Source: a virus. Taken from it: DNA of 63,090 bases. The translations under genes and the position numbers were made by a program. Below the pieces are notes generated by a model. The model made no database searches and was not told where the DNA came from. It saw only the letters and a program-made list of their open reading frames with translations. Below, piece after piece: positions 49,701-58,051 of the stretch. Every line of letters begins with the position of its first letter. Position 1 is the first letter of the stretch. The stretch spans positions 1 through 63,090 of the IMG/VR virus record IMGVR_UViG_3300046455_000211; one strand, given 5' to 3'.

Positions 49701-51663
49701 GAACGGCAGTCGCTGCTGCGTTCCATGTACCCCAGTTGGTTGAGATAGTGGCAGGCCAGTTAGGGGCCGGTGTGAATACCGTGGCGGTTGACGTTGCCAA
49801 CCAAGACGGGACCAGGAACACCACATCGACGTAGTAGCTGTATCCACCGGCATTGGCTGGGTACGTGTCAGCGCCAGCCGCAGTGACATTGCCGAAGCCG
49901 GTGAGATGTGGGGCTACGTAGGTGATCGCTGCACCATCAGCGATGCAATAATCCGCGGGAACAACTGTTTGCGATGCCCTGTACTCCGCACCGGCCACCA
50001 CATCAATCGGTGTCGGCAAGGCGACTTCACGCCATCCAGCCGCACCCCCCGAAGGGTCTACGACAGACCCCAACTGGACCTGGTCTGACGACCTCCAGAG
50101 AGACAACGTATGTGCCGACGTTGTCTTATAGCAGTAGTACCGGATATGCGTGATCTTCCCTGAGGCGATCGGTGTAAAGCGCAGGCCGTAGGTGTTCACA
50201 CCTGTGACCCATTGGCTCGGTGGCACTAGGTTGGACATGGCCCGCTCTGTAACAATGCTCCAGTTCGAAGCGACAGTGGCGAGTCCGTCCCAGGTTGTTA
50301 CCGACGCAGTTGCCGATGGTGCAGCCGTTCTCCGACCGTCAGCCCTCGCTGTCCAGCGACCCCACGACGTTGAGATACTGACGTACTGTTCAGGGGGCGA
50401 GCCGTCGTACGTAACAGACTGCGGAAGCTGAATCCAAGCGTCACCGCTGGCAAGAGCAGTGGTGCCGTTGTAGAAGAGACTGACGGAGTTCCCAGCAGCC
50501 ATGGCGGTTTCTGAGCAGTCATCGACATAAGCACGAAATCGCAGCCGTTGTCCTGTCGCCACGGCTGTTGCGTTACCAGCCATCCAAGCCCTCATCGGAG
50601 ACTCGACAGTCAGCAGTTCACCATTGTTGCTCGTTCCACTAATCCATCGACCACCGGGAACAGTGCTGTCGATGATGCAACCGGCACACCACACGACAGC
50701 GTTTGCGCCGTTCCTGTCGCAGACCGCCAACTCGGCCTTGAGCGAAGCATTGGCGGCAGCACTGCTCTCAAGCGCAGGCAGGTTGAAACGAACCAGTCCA
50801 TCGAGTGTGAAGGCATTGAGTGGCTTGGAGTACCACTCAACAAAGTCGCCACCAATCTTCTGCCATTGGGCAGGTGCCGCCCATCCGGTCTGTGTGGCCC
50901 GCGAGGCTGTAATCACGCCAGTGCCGCGTGCAGACCACATCTCCTTCATCTGGAAGCCCGTTACAGGCGGAACGCCGTGGGAGGGGTCGGTATCAGTGAG
51001 ATACAGGATCGAACCAGTGGGTTCGACCGTCTGGAATGTCAGGTTCTCGGTGAACTCGATCCAGGTATCACCATTGGTAGCGTCAGTCCCGGTCCCGTAC
51101 TGGATGTTGCATGCCTGACCGGCAACCATGGTTGAGGCAACAACGTCATCGAGGAAGATGACGGCCCGAATGCGATCGCCCTTCTTCCACGCCGTACTGG
51201 TCGAACCGAACTGCGTGTTCAACACGGCATTCGTGCTGGCGTTCACAGTCAACTCTGTGGAGTTGGTTGACGTGGCGATCCGTATGCCGGTCAGGGTCCC
51301 ATCTGGAGTCTGACGCTCGATGAGAACGTTCCACGTAGCATTGACATCGACGGGCTGGCGTCCCCACACGTTGAATGTGATCAGGCCAGAGATTGTGACA
51401 TCGGCGGCGAGCGGCATCGAAACGAACTCGTTGACAACGGCGCTAGCGGTACCTAGCTCCAGCCCATTGGTCGGGCCTGCCACCGAAGTCACCGTTGTTC
51501 CATTACCACTGCTTTGACGAACAGTCCCCAACCCGTACTCCACCATGCCCCTCATGGTGCCGACGAGGTTCGGCACCTGGTATCCACGGTGAATGCCAGG
51601 CTGGGCGATGATCCCAGCAGCGACCGGCTGCTGATTGTCGGTGAAGTACAGCCGAGTCGCCAT
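46753..51663 (-). CDS. giant repeat-built tail fibre (1636 aa)
   Basis: The largest protein in the window. The N-terminal ~430 residues contain two related beta domains (TISGLITFNVWGRQPVDVNA and GLVRFNLPALESSAAANA). Then come ~20 tandem copies of a ~17-residue repeat of the type ATISTNWGTWTATATAV, a LamG-like sandwich (about 1075-1290, from DIPGLALWLETDALLAG), about 14 more copies, and a short end (GDEAVDRIFLDGVIVWELV). The alternating W-x-T-x-T-x pattern predicts a continuous beta-structure shaft of a trimeric fibre, with the LamG-like domain as a possible binding knob. The same repeat occurs in three other tail genes. Confidence 0.75.
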   Translation of the reverse strand: MATRLYFTDNQQPVAAGIIAQPGIHRGYQVPNLVGTMRGMVEYGLGTVRQSSGNGTTVTSVAGPTNGLELGTASAVVNEFVSMPLAADVTISGLITFNVWGRQPVDVNATWNVLIERQTPDGTLTGIRIATSTNSTELTVNASTNAVLNTQFGSTSTAWKKGDRIRAVIFLDDVVASTMVAGQACNIQYGTGTDATNGDTWIEFTENLTFQTVEPTGSILYLTDTDPSHGVPPVTGFQMKEMWSARGTGVITASRATQTGWAAPAQWQKIGGDFVEWYSKPLNAFTLDGLVRFNLPALESSAAANASLKAELAVCDRNGANAVVWCAGCIIDSTVPGGRWISGTSNNGELLTVESPMRAWMAGNATAVATGQRLRFRAYVDDCSETAMAAGNSVSLFYNGTTALASGDAWIQLPQSVTYDGSPPEQYVSISTSWGRWTARADGRRTAAPSATASVTTWDGLATVASNWSIVTERAMSNLVPPSQWVTGVNTYGLRFTPIASGKITHIRYYCYKTTSAHTLSLWRSSDQVQLGSVVDPSGGAAGWREVALPTPIDVVAGAEYRASQTVVPADYCIADGAAITYVAPHLTGFGNVTAAGADTYPANAGGYSYYVDVVFLVPSWLATSTATVFTPAPNWPATISTNWGTWNAAATAVRETAATTSVNWGTWNAAAVAVPTHIATAVQAWGTWTGTATAVVSHTATSSQTWGTWTGTATAVRETAATSSMTWGTWTGTATAIPTVNATSTQSWGTWNAQASATSAPPFIPAVITTVWGTWTATASARRTSDWSTASAARTQPSYSDIPATVTTVWGPLITSATAIVTRAAAISTNWGTWTATGVIAFMERNATISTNWGTWLATGGGIDEHPATGTQAWGTWTATATAVVTHIATISTLWGTWTATATAQPPEHPATIASSWGGWAATAVAGVNHPATIVTVWGWNATATASVEHTASVASAWGTWTATANALHEVYAGITTTWPLWVATATAAIDAKINTNWGSWTATATAIDTRAASISTLWGTWTATATAVRGTFATTTDTWVSTWVATATVGRSASISTVWNTSGSSFSPNDIPGLALWLETDALLAGELAAWPNPGSAADAPIYASPNPMVVSAQTPSGLPVVRFKTGEGRVRMYSTGVTNNFTLVYVGRMTPGAVNWIGRVVNGIYSPNNILFGYWNGFEDVAYDSGFAGPNTQTAVTSNWHMYSADGVPGLDRFFANGVEMGQIPTAQGWGGTLAISGYDPTTSSETCDCDVAGVLLYDNKLSDSVRQQAEGYMRTKYLDPAGLPAGGAWVATATATVVHTSTISTPWGSWTATATADPISHTASINTNWGTWSASALGSQLGQAVAFITTVWPAWTATATAQPILHYGTVNSVWAWSATATAGVEHPASSVQSWGTWTGAATAQPIQRNGTITDVWGWTATATAVIGHTASVSTNWGTWAANATGTIVAEEIFATVATNWGTWTATGFASVVRNFPAQITSNWGTWSATAAAAGLDHPATITTTFGLWTATATADASHVASISTTWGPLVATASALVSHSASISTTWSWTATATAKRETWATISTTWDATFTATAVTSHTATGYSNFGRWEATAFGIAAPRGTTLNEADMVYLGDEAVDRIFLDGVIVWELV
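46860..49790 (-). repeat. ~51-bp coding tandem repeat array, in two blocks
   Basis: Roughly 34 in-frame units of about 51 bp encode A-T-I-S-T-x-W-G-T-W-T-A-T-A-T-A-x. Block one covers about 48480-49790 and block two about 46860-47790, split by the LamG-like domain. Units share words such as gtccaggtgcccca and gctgtcgcagtc on the plus strand but differ at many third positions, so the array is old or diversified. Isolated related units occur near 50230-50400. Confidence 0.75.
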
Positions 51664-53126
51664 CAGCCCACCGCTATCACTCGGTAGTTGTAGGCGGTAT
51701 TGAGCGTGAGTCCGCTGTCGTTGTAGGGAGAAGCAGGCCAGTTGCTGGCTATCACAACACCATTGCGTTCGATGTCATATGCCCGCGCACCAGTTACCGC
51801 AGTCCATGTCACAGTGACGGTCTTCTGGCCGGTCACTGTCGCCACGACACCTGTGACAGGAGAACTCCAGGTACCTAACCTCAACATCGGGAGGAACGCT
51901 CCGTAGTTGATGTTGTCGTACTCCTGGTCACGCCTGATCCGAAACTCGGCGTAGTTACCTTCGATGTTGAACGGGGACTGGTTGGTGACCTTGAGACACC
52001 AGCAGTACTCGTTGTACAGCCCCTGGGAGAGGTTTCCCGTACAGATCCCTGTGTTACTGGCTGCCCGACCAGTTCCCATGTACGACGCTGCGTCGATATC
52101 CCCACATCTCGCCGGGACGTTACCCATGTAGAAGTTGTTGGCGTAGTTGGGACTGAGGGCCATTGTGATACCCCAAGACACCGAGAGGTCATACCAGGGA
52201 CTGGGAGAGAGTGGAGGGCCACCGGTCCATATCCGAAACTCCAAGGTGTACTGACTGGCATCTTGGAAGCCCACACCGTCATGCCTCCACTGCCATCGCA
52301 TCTGCCACTGAGAGACACCGACAGGAACCGTGATCCGACCATCGGTGTCCCCAGTGAAAGTCGATGTGTCAGGGGTGGCATCATCCTTGCACCACTGGAT
52401 CGCTGTGATAGCGATAAGGTTCTTGTCTACCTTTGCTGTCGCAGTGGCGTTCCAGGTCCCCCAGTTGTCAGAGATCGAGGCAGTGACGCCAGAGCGGAAG
52501 AACGTGACGGACGGGGTCTGTGTGAAGGTCATGAAGTCCGGTGAGCCATCCCGAACCATTCGGAAGTCGATCACGTCCCCGAGATTGGGATTGATTTCGG
52601 CCCACACAATCTTCACGCACCAGACGAGTTCGGTCCAGTTGAGTGCAGGAAGGTTGAACGCCGTCTGGTACGCCGATATGCCTTCGATGGCGTAACCGCT
52701 CACCAATGATCCACCGGGGCTGGTCAGCCTGCTGGAGATGACATCACCGTTGGCGAAGAACGCACTCAGGTCTGGCTCGGTACCCCATGTAATAGTGGAG
52801 ACAGGTTCCCACGGGCCTCCGTTGTACCGACGTTGCAAGGTGAACAGGGGAGCCGACACCTGGACGCTGGCGTCCTGGTTCTTGATCTGGATGCGAAGCT
52901 GATACCGCTTGTCGCCCTGGGTGACTATGTCAACGGGGTATTGCGTGTTCACTGTCCCGAGTGCCGTCGAGGCAGCAGGAGCAGCGTTGTCATTGAAGAA
53001 CTGCCAGGCCGTCTGGCCGATGACCGGCTTGGTCACGACAGCCGGTGTCCCTAGCGGAATCGAACCAATCTCAGTCTGTGCGCCGTCAAACAGTCGCCCC
53101 TGACCTGCGAGAGCGGGCTGCGACAT
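51663..53126 (-). CDS. fibre-like protein A' with WGTW repeat and Fn3 end
   Basis: A 487-residue protein. The middle has one repeat unit (SISDNWGTWNATATAKVD). The C-terminal ~85 residues are an Fn3-like module (VTVTWTAVTGARAYDIERNG and ASPYNDSGLTLNTAYNYRV) nearly the same as the end of the protein at 54793-56625, showing duplication. It begins four bases after the previous stop. Probably an appendage or fibre component. Confidence 0.65.
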   Translation of the reverse strand: MSQPALAGQGRLFDGAQTEIGSIPLGTPAVVTKPVIGQTAWQFFNDNAAPAASTALGTVNTQYPVDIVTQGDKRYQLRIQIKNQDASVQVSAPLFTLQRRYNGGPWEPVSTITWGTEPDLSAFFANGDVISSRLTSPGGSLVSGYAIEGISAYQTAFNLPALNWTELVWCVKIVWAEINPNLGDVIDFRMVRDGSPDFMTFTQTPSVTFFRSGVTASISDNWGTWNATATAKVDKNLIAITAIQWCKDDATPDTSTFTGDTDGRITVPVGVSQWQMRWQWRHDGVGFQDASQYTLEFRIWTGGPPLSPSPWYDLSVSWGITMALSPNYANNFYMGNVPARCGDIDAASYMGTGRAASNTGICTGNLSQGLYNEYCWCLKVTNQSPFNIEGNYAEFRIRRDQEYDNINYGAFLPMLRLGTWSSPVTGVVATVTGQKTVTVTWTAVTGARAYDIERNGVVIASNWPASPYNDSGLTLNTAYNYRVIAVG

Positions 53127-53129
53127 GAG

Positions 53130-53945
53130 CTACACCGTCGTGAACGAAATCGAGCCTGTCACGCCACCGGCTGTGGTACCCGACCCGATCAAGCACCAGA
53201 ACAAACAAGCCCCATCTTGAATCACCGGCAACCCTCCGGCCATGGCACCATCAACGATCGAGAAGTTGCTTGGTAATACCAACCTGTCCAGGGAGAAGGC
53301 CATCAGCGGCTTGTAGAGCGTGAATCCGAAGTTGCCGACAGTCCCAGTCGTGCCAGACAAGGTGTAGCTCTCGATTGAACGGAAGCCATTGTCGCCCGAT
53401 TGAAGCGGTATCTGGAGTATGCGTTGCGCCAAGTTCCCAAATCCGGTGCCTCCGATCTGCGTTCCTGGTGAGACTCGCCCTCCCACCCCGGCCTCATTGG
53501 TGTACGTGCAGGAGAGGGTCTGTGCCGTCGAACCGATTGCCGTGTAGATCGACACTCCTGCAAACACTCCGTCACCCGATGTGTAACGAGTCAGGGCCGC
53601 AGTCGGCAGGTTAGTTGTGATATTGGCGGCGATGTTGGTGCCATCCAAGCCACCTTGATGTGACAGCCGATCACACAGAATCGCCATCTGGACATCACCG
53701 GCAAGGAGATGTGCCCCGAGACAGAACAGTTCTTCGGCGGCGGCATCAAGTTGTCCGAGCGCTCCCGTCGTGGCATTGGTGGGAACCACAGGTGTTGTCG
53801 GAATGGCTCCGGTGAATGTGCCACGGTTCCAAGTCTCCATCAACCTGCCACTAACGTTGGTGGAGACGGCCTTGCTGAGTTGCACAACTTCGCGAGGTGC
53901 TGAAAGACGCTTCCTGTAATCAGCGAAGTCAACGAGCGCAGCCAT
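53130..53945 (-). CDS. fibre-associated protein B' (271 aa)
   Basis: Clearly paralogous to the next upstream gene: both contain DRLxHxGxLDxTNI, TRYT and GGTGFxxxNxA segments in the same order. The pattern is beta-rich and looks like a head or appendage capping domain. The stop of the upstream paralogue overlaps its start. Confidence 0.6.
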   Translation of the reverse strand: MAALVDFADYRKRLSAPREVVQLSKAVSTNVSGRLMETWNRGTFTGAIPTTPVVPTNATTGALGQLDAAAEELFCLGAHLLAGDVQMAILCDRLSHQGGLDGTNIAANITTNLPTAALTRYTSGDGVFAGVSIYTAIGSTAQTLSCTYTNEAGVGGRVSPGTQIGGTGFGNLAQRILQIPLQSGDNGFRSIESYTLSGTTGTVGNFGFTLYKPLMAFSLDRLVLPSNFSIVDGAMAGGLPVIQDGACLFWCLIGSGTTAGGVTGSISFTTV

Positions 53946-54793
53946 CAGTTCTCCACCATCGAAGCAACGCCAAACAACTCAGGAGCAGTAGTTGCTGTCG
54001 GAAAGATGAGCAGCGCCAGACAAGCGTCCGTCACGATTTCAGGTAGTCCTGGCAATCCTGTCACGAAGTCTCGCCATCCCGTTACCCCAGCGAGGGTGAC
54101 GGAGGCGTACGCTAGCGGATGGGCGATTGTGATACCGAAAGTTCCAGCCGTGAGAGTTGATGCAAGCAGGTCCACGTTGTTGACCTTGATCACTCCGGTG
54201 TGGCCGGAAGTGAGGGGGACGAACCTTGCCTGGTTACCCTCACGGAAGCCGGTGCCACCGATCACGACAGGGGGCGAGTTGAACGCTGTGCCCTCAGGGC
54301 TGTCGTAGCCCACCGTCATCGTCGTACCAGTGGCACCGAGGATAGTAGTTGTGTTACCATAAATCTCGTACCACATGATGTTGCCGATGCCGTTGGTGTA
54401 ACGGGTGATCGAGCCGGTGAACGTCTGAGCGTTGATGTTGGTGGCATCGAGGTTGCCGTTGTGCCCGAGCCGGTCGTAGAGCAACACAGTGCAAGCGACA
54501 GCACCGTTCACCATGAACTGCGTCAACCACTTCTGACGACCACCACCAGGGTTGGTCTGTGCGAATGCGCCTGCCGTTGCGCGAGTGGGGTTGACCCACG
54601 TCGTTGGAACAGCGCCTGCACCGGGCTGGCCGTCATAGCTCCACAACGAGTAGGGGCGACCGGTAATCGGCACTCCCGCTACTGCCACTCCGTTGTAGCG
54701 CCCGATCTTGTGGAACCAGCGATTGTCGGGTGTGCCCGAGTTGCCGCCCGTCATGCGGTTGACGAGCGCCGAGAGGTCAGTGATGGCAGTCAT
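53945..54793 (-). CDS. fibre-associated protein B (282 aa)
   Basis: Start at the ATG at 54793 (MTAITDLSALVNRMTGG), overlapping the previous stop as TGATG; longer readings into the upstream gene are spurious. Contains YDRLGHNGNLDATNINAQTF and VIGGTGFREGNQARFVPL. Beta-rich, paralogous to the following gene, and presumably interacts with the repeat-bearing proteins flanking the pair. Confidence 0.65.
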   Translation of the reverse strand: MTAITDLSALVNRMTGGNSGTPDNRWFHKIGRYNGVAVAGVPITGRPYSLWSYDGQPGAGAVPTTWVNPTRATAGAFAQTNPGGGRQKWLTQFMVNGAVACTVLLYDRLGHNGNLDATNINAQTFTGSITRYTNGIGNIMWYEIYGNTTTILGATGTTMTVGYDSPEGTAFNSPPVVIGGTGFREGNQARFVPLTSGHTGVIKVNNVDLLASTLTAGTFGITIAHPLAYASVTLAGVTGWRDFVTGLPGLPEIVTDACLALLIFPTATTAPELFGVASMVEN

Positions 54794-56625
54794 CAGCCGA
54801 CCGCCCGCACTCGGTAGGTGTACAACGTGTCGGGCGTCAGCCCGCTGTCGTTGTAGGGGGAGGCCGGGTGGTTCAACACGATCACGGCGCTGTTCCTTTC
54901 GATGTCGTAGCCAGTTGCTGCGGGGACTGCATCCCACGTCACCGTAATCGTCGTCTGACCGGTGGTCGTGGCTAACACGTTCTGCGGGATCGTCCACGAT
55001 GCCGGAGTGAACACGGTCGCCGTACCGGTGGCGCTCCAGGTGCCCCATGAAGAGGTGATCGTTCCATACCGCTCTATGAACGCAACCGTCGCGGTGGCTG
55101 TCCATGTGCCCCAGGCCGTGACCGTCGAGGCCGGGTGGTCGATCGCTAATGCTGTCGCCGTTGCAGTCCACGTTCCCCAGGCGGAAGCGCCTGTCGCCGC
55201 TCGATCAGGAGCACCAGCCGCGGTGGCGGTCCATGTTCCCCAGTTGTCAGTGATGGTTGCAGGGCGATCGACGGCAGCCGAAGTGACATCGCCGGTCGCT
55301 GTTGCTGTCCAGGTTCCCCAGTTCGTTGCAACAGTGGCTGGGTGCTCGACACCAGCCGTCGTGGTCGTACTCCACCCACCCCAGTTGTCGGTAATCGTGG
55401 CAGTGATGTTCTGCGCCGACCTGATGATGTTGATCAGAGGCGTCTGCGTGTACGTCATCTGCGTCGTGACGCCGTTGCGGGTGACGCGGAACCGGAGCGT
55501 GTCGCCAGCAGCGAGGTTGACTGCCTTCAATGTCAGCGAGTACACCAACTCGGTGTAGCTGCTCGCCGGAATGGGGAAGTTGGCAACGTCGCCCGTCTCA
55601 CTGACCAGGCCCACCGAATAGCTGCCGGTGCCAGCACCCAACCGGTTGGTCGTTGGAGAAACGTCGGTCAAGTTCGGGTTGTTGTAGGCCAGCACGGTAG
55701 TGCCACCTGTCGTGATGTTCGTCCAAGTCCCGTTGGCGTTCTTCTCCCACTGGAGTTGGTAGTCGTCAGTGGCGAAGCCAGCGTTGGCCGTGATCTGCAA
55801 TCGGACTCGCAGCACTCCGAAGCCGTCGCCGTTGACGATGTCCCCGTTGATAGCCGTGTTTGCTGCTGCCAGTGCAGCGGCACCGGACTCGGTGCCAGCG
55901 TCGTCGTAGAAGCCGTACGCAGCCTGTGTGATACTCGGCTCGGGCGCTGCCTGGAGGACGACGGTTGACATCCACCACTCGGAAGCGACAGCAGTGAAGT
56001 TGTAGGTCTGCGCTCCCGAGGCAGTGGTGATCTTGTACTGACCAGCGACGGTGACGCTGGTGGCGTCCTGACCGGAGGTACCACCACCGGCCACCTTGAC
56101 GAGCGTGGACCACGAACCGTTGAGGGTGTCGGTATCTCCAGTAGTTGGGAGAGCGCGTGTCTCGTTGGAGAGCGTGCCCAGCACCAGGTCGCCTGCGTTG
56201 ACCGTGCCGCTGGCTGCCACTGCTGCTGCTGCCACGGTGCCAGTGGCACTGACTGCCGCCGAACGCACCGTGGTGAGCGCACCTGTGAACGACTCGGCAT
56301 AGGCCGCTTTGCCTGCCACGGCTCCTGACAGGGTGAGGGTGATCGAGGAGCCACTGGCGCGTGCCACCGTGGCCTTGGTCACCAGGATGCCCCCGACACA
56401 GCCTGCTGCCGCCGTGGCGTTGACACCACCTTGAATCAGGACCGAGTAGGTGTTGCCGCCGTCAGCGCACGTCGCTGTCGGTGTCGTGGCGGTCAGGTTG
56501 TCTGCGGCCCAGCGGACGACGACGAGGTCGTCAACGGCGATCGCAGCCGTCGTCGTAATGACGAGGCTGGTGCCCGACGTGTTGTTGAAGTTGCTGCCGA
56601 GCGCGGTCTTGAAGGAGACGCCCAC
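54793..56625 (-). CDS. fibre-like protein A with WGTW repeats and Fn3 end
   Basis: A 610-residue protein. The N-terminal ~230 residues are Ala/Thr/Val-rich beta structure, a second domain (about 230-395) resembles one in the paralogue at 51663-53126, then six or so repeat units follow (ATVATNWGTWTATATGD and relatives, about 405-525), ending with an Fn3-like module (YDIERNSAVIVLNHPASPYN). Together with B, B' and A' it forms a mirrored A-B-B'-A' set of paralogues. Confidence 0.65.
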   Translation of the reverse strand: MGVSFKTALGSNFNNTSGTSLVITTTAAIAVDDLVVVRWAADNLTATTPTATCADGGNTYSVLIQGGVNATAAAGCVGGILVTKATVARASGSSITLTLSGAVAGKAAYAESFTGALTTVRSAAVSATGTVAAAAVAASGTVNAGDLVLGTLSNETRALPTTGDTDTLNGSWSTLVKVAGGGTSGQDATSVTVAGQYKITTASGAQTYNFTAVASEWWMSTVVLQAAPEPSITQAAYGFYDDAGTESGAAALAAANTAINGDIVNGDGFGVLRVRLQITANAGFATDDYQLQWEKNANGTWTNITTGGTTVLAYNNPNLTDVSPTTNRLGAGTGSYSVGLVSETGDVANFPIPASSYTELVYSLTLKAVNLAAGDTLRFRVTRNGVTTQMTYTQTPLINIIRSAQNITATITDNWGGWSTTTTAGVEHPATVATNWGTWTATATGDVTSAAVDRPATITDNWGTWTATAAGAPDRAATGASAWGTWTATATALAIDHPASTVTAWGTWTATATVAFIERYGTITSSWGTWSATGTATVFTPASWTIPQNVLATTTGQTTITVTWDAVPAATGYDIERNSAVIVLNHPASPYNDSGLTPDTLYTYRVRAVG

Positions 56626-56639
56626 TCAGGGCCTCCCGC

Positions 56640-57035
56640 TTACGCGGCGACGTTCAAGCCGATGGAGATGGCTCCGATTGCGAACGTCAGCGTGTCACCT
56701 GCGGTGTAGGCGTTGGCAGTGATCAGCCCCGAGCCGAGGTAGTTGCCTGCCGATGTGGCGTCCCACAGGCTGTAGTGCGAAGCGTCCTGCGATCCGGCGA
56801 TACCGGTGTATTGCACCTGGGCGTCGTTGAGGATGCTTGTGACACCGGCAGCCGTCGAGGGCGAGCCGAAGGAGACGGCCTTGCGGGTCGTTTCCGTCGC
56901 TGGCGATGTGGTGCCTGCAGCGCCGGGATCAGCGATGTGGAGTTGGATGTATGCCTGGGCAACAGAGAACGACAGGGCGTTGAACACCGCATCGAGCCAC
57001 TTGCCGACCAGGTAGGAAGATGGGCCTAACGTCAT
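56640..57035 (-). CDS. small structural protein (131 aa)
   Basis: Starts MTLGPSSYLVGKWLDAVFNAL. The segment AQAYIQLHIADPGAAGTTSP and the later Thr/Ala-rich strands are typical of a widespread phage virion protein of unknown role that lies with fibre genes. Beta-rich, no membrane segment. Confidence 0.6.
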   Translation of the reverse strand: MTLGPSSYLVGKWLDAVFNALSFSVAQAYIQLHIADPGAAGTTSPATETTRKAVSFGSPSTAAGVTSILNDAQVQYTGIAGSQDASHYSLWDATSAGNYLGSGLITANAYTAGDTLTFAIGAISIGLNVAA

Positions 57036-57050
57036 GTCGGTTACCTTTCG

Positions 57051-57314
57051 TCATCCAATGATGACATAGAGAGTCTGACTGTCTTTGGGATTGAGCACGT
57101 CGTACTGAGCCTGAGTCAGGCGCTCCCACTTGGCGTCGTTGCCAGGCACACCTTGGATGCCTTGATCACCCTTGTCGCCCTTCGGGCCTTTCGGACCGGG
57201 CAGCCCACTACCACGCAGCACGACTTGTTTGTCAGGCGTCGTGATGTTGACACTCGGTGGACGCGTGGTGATGGTCACGCTCTCGTCAGGGGTGGTGACG
57301 ATCACATTGCTCAT
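57051..57314 (-). CDS. collagen-like small virion protein
   Basis: 87 residues, starting at an ATG overlapping the previous stop (ATGA). After a Thr/Val-rich strand region there are seven or so Gly-x-y triplets (GLPGPKGPKGDKGDQG and so on), a collagen-like triple helix that would trimerise the protein, then a short C-terminal module (ERLTQAQYDVLNPKDSQTLY). Collagen triplets are common in phage fibres. Confidence 0.7.
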   Translation of the reverse strand: MSNVIVTTPDESVTITTRPPSVNITTPDKQVVLRGSGLPGPKGPKGDKGDQGIQGVPGNDAKWERLTQAQYDVLNPKDSQTLYVIIG

Positions 57315-58051
57315 GGCACCCTCCCGTTGGGACCGACGAAGTAGCCGGGATAACCGGGATACCACCCTGCAGGCGGCGGTATCACATCGACCGCCACGTC
57401 AGGCAGCAGGTCGGTGTCGGTGATCCGCCCACGGATCGTGCAGAGGCCGTAGAGCCAGGTCCGCAGACCTGTGACCGGGGGCCATGGGTCGGCGTCCACA
57501 GGCCAGTCCACAGGCTTGGGGAAATCGGAGAAGTCGTACGGGCCGATCGAGTACATCTCCCAGTAGTAGCAACCACGGAAGTCGTTGAGTTCCCGAGGCA
57601 GGAACAACTTGACGAGCGTCGTGTCGAGGGTGGGATGGTAGTCGGGGGCCGGGAGGAAGTCGGCGTCGGTGGTGAACTCGTTGACGAGCGTGCGGGTGTA
57701 GTACGGCAGCACTCTGATTTGGGCCACCCAGTCCCAGTCGCTCATGTCGAGATCGGGGTTCTCAGGGTCCTGCAGATACAGCGGTATCAGCACGTCATCG
57801 CCTTGGCGGAACGAAATGTCGAGCCGCTCGGGCTGGCGCTCCCAGGTTTGGGGGCCGGAACCTTGAGCGAGCGCTGCCGCAGCAGCGGCTGCCTGGTCGC
57901 CTGTGATGACTCCTCCTCCATAGAACGGTATGAGGGTCGGCACCGGAACCTGCTCGGGAAGTTGCGCCGAGGCCTCCAGGAGCATGCTGGTTGTGGCCTG
58001 GATGCGGGCAGGAGCGTCTTGGCCGGATCGGGAGGCAGGTTGCATGCTCAT
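57311..58051 (-). CDS. BppU-like / fibre base protein (246 aa)
   Basis: The segment LDISFRQGDDVLIPLYLQDP, followed by DMSDWDWVAQIRV, resembles the N-terminal domain of upper baseplate proteins that hold fibres. The C-terminal part is Pro/Trp/Tyr-rich (PPPAGWYPGYPGYFVG). It overlaps the collar-fibre gene, in keeping with a fibre-attachment role. An internal start two codons down (58045) is equally possible. Confidence 0.55.
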   Translation of the reverse strand: MSMQPASRSGQDAPARIQATTSMLLEASAQLPEQVPVPTLIPFYGGGVITGDQAAAAAAALAQGSGPQTWERQPERLDISFRQGDDVLIPLYLQDPENPDLDMSDWDWVAQIRVLPYYTRTLVNEFTTDADFLPAPDYHPTLDTTLVKLFLPRELNDFRGCYYWEMYSIGPYDFSDFPKPVDWPVDADPWPPVTGLRTWLYGLCTIRGRITDTDLLPDVAVDVIPPPAGWYPGYPGYFVGPNGRVP

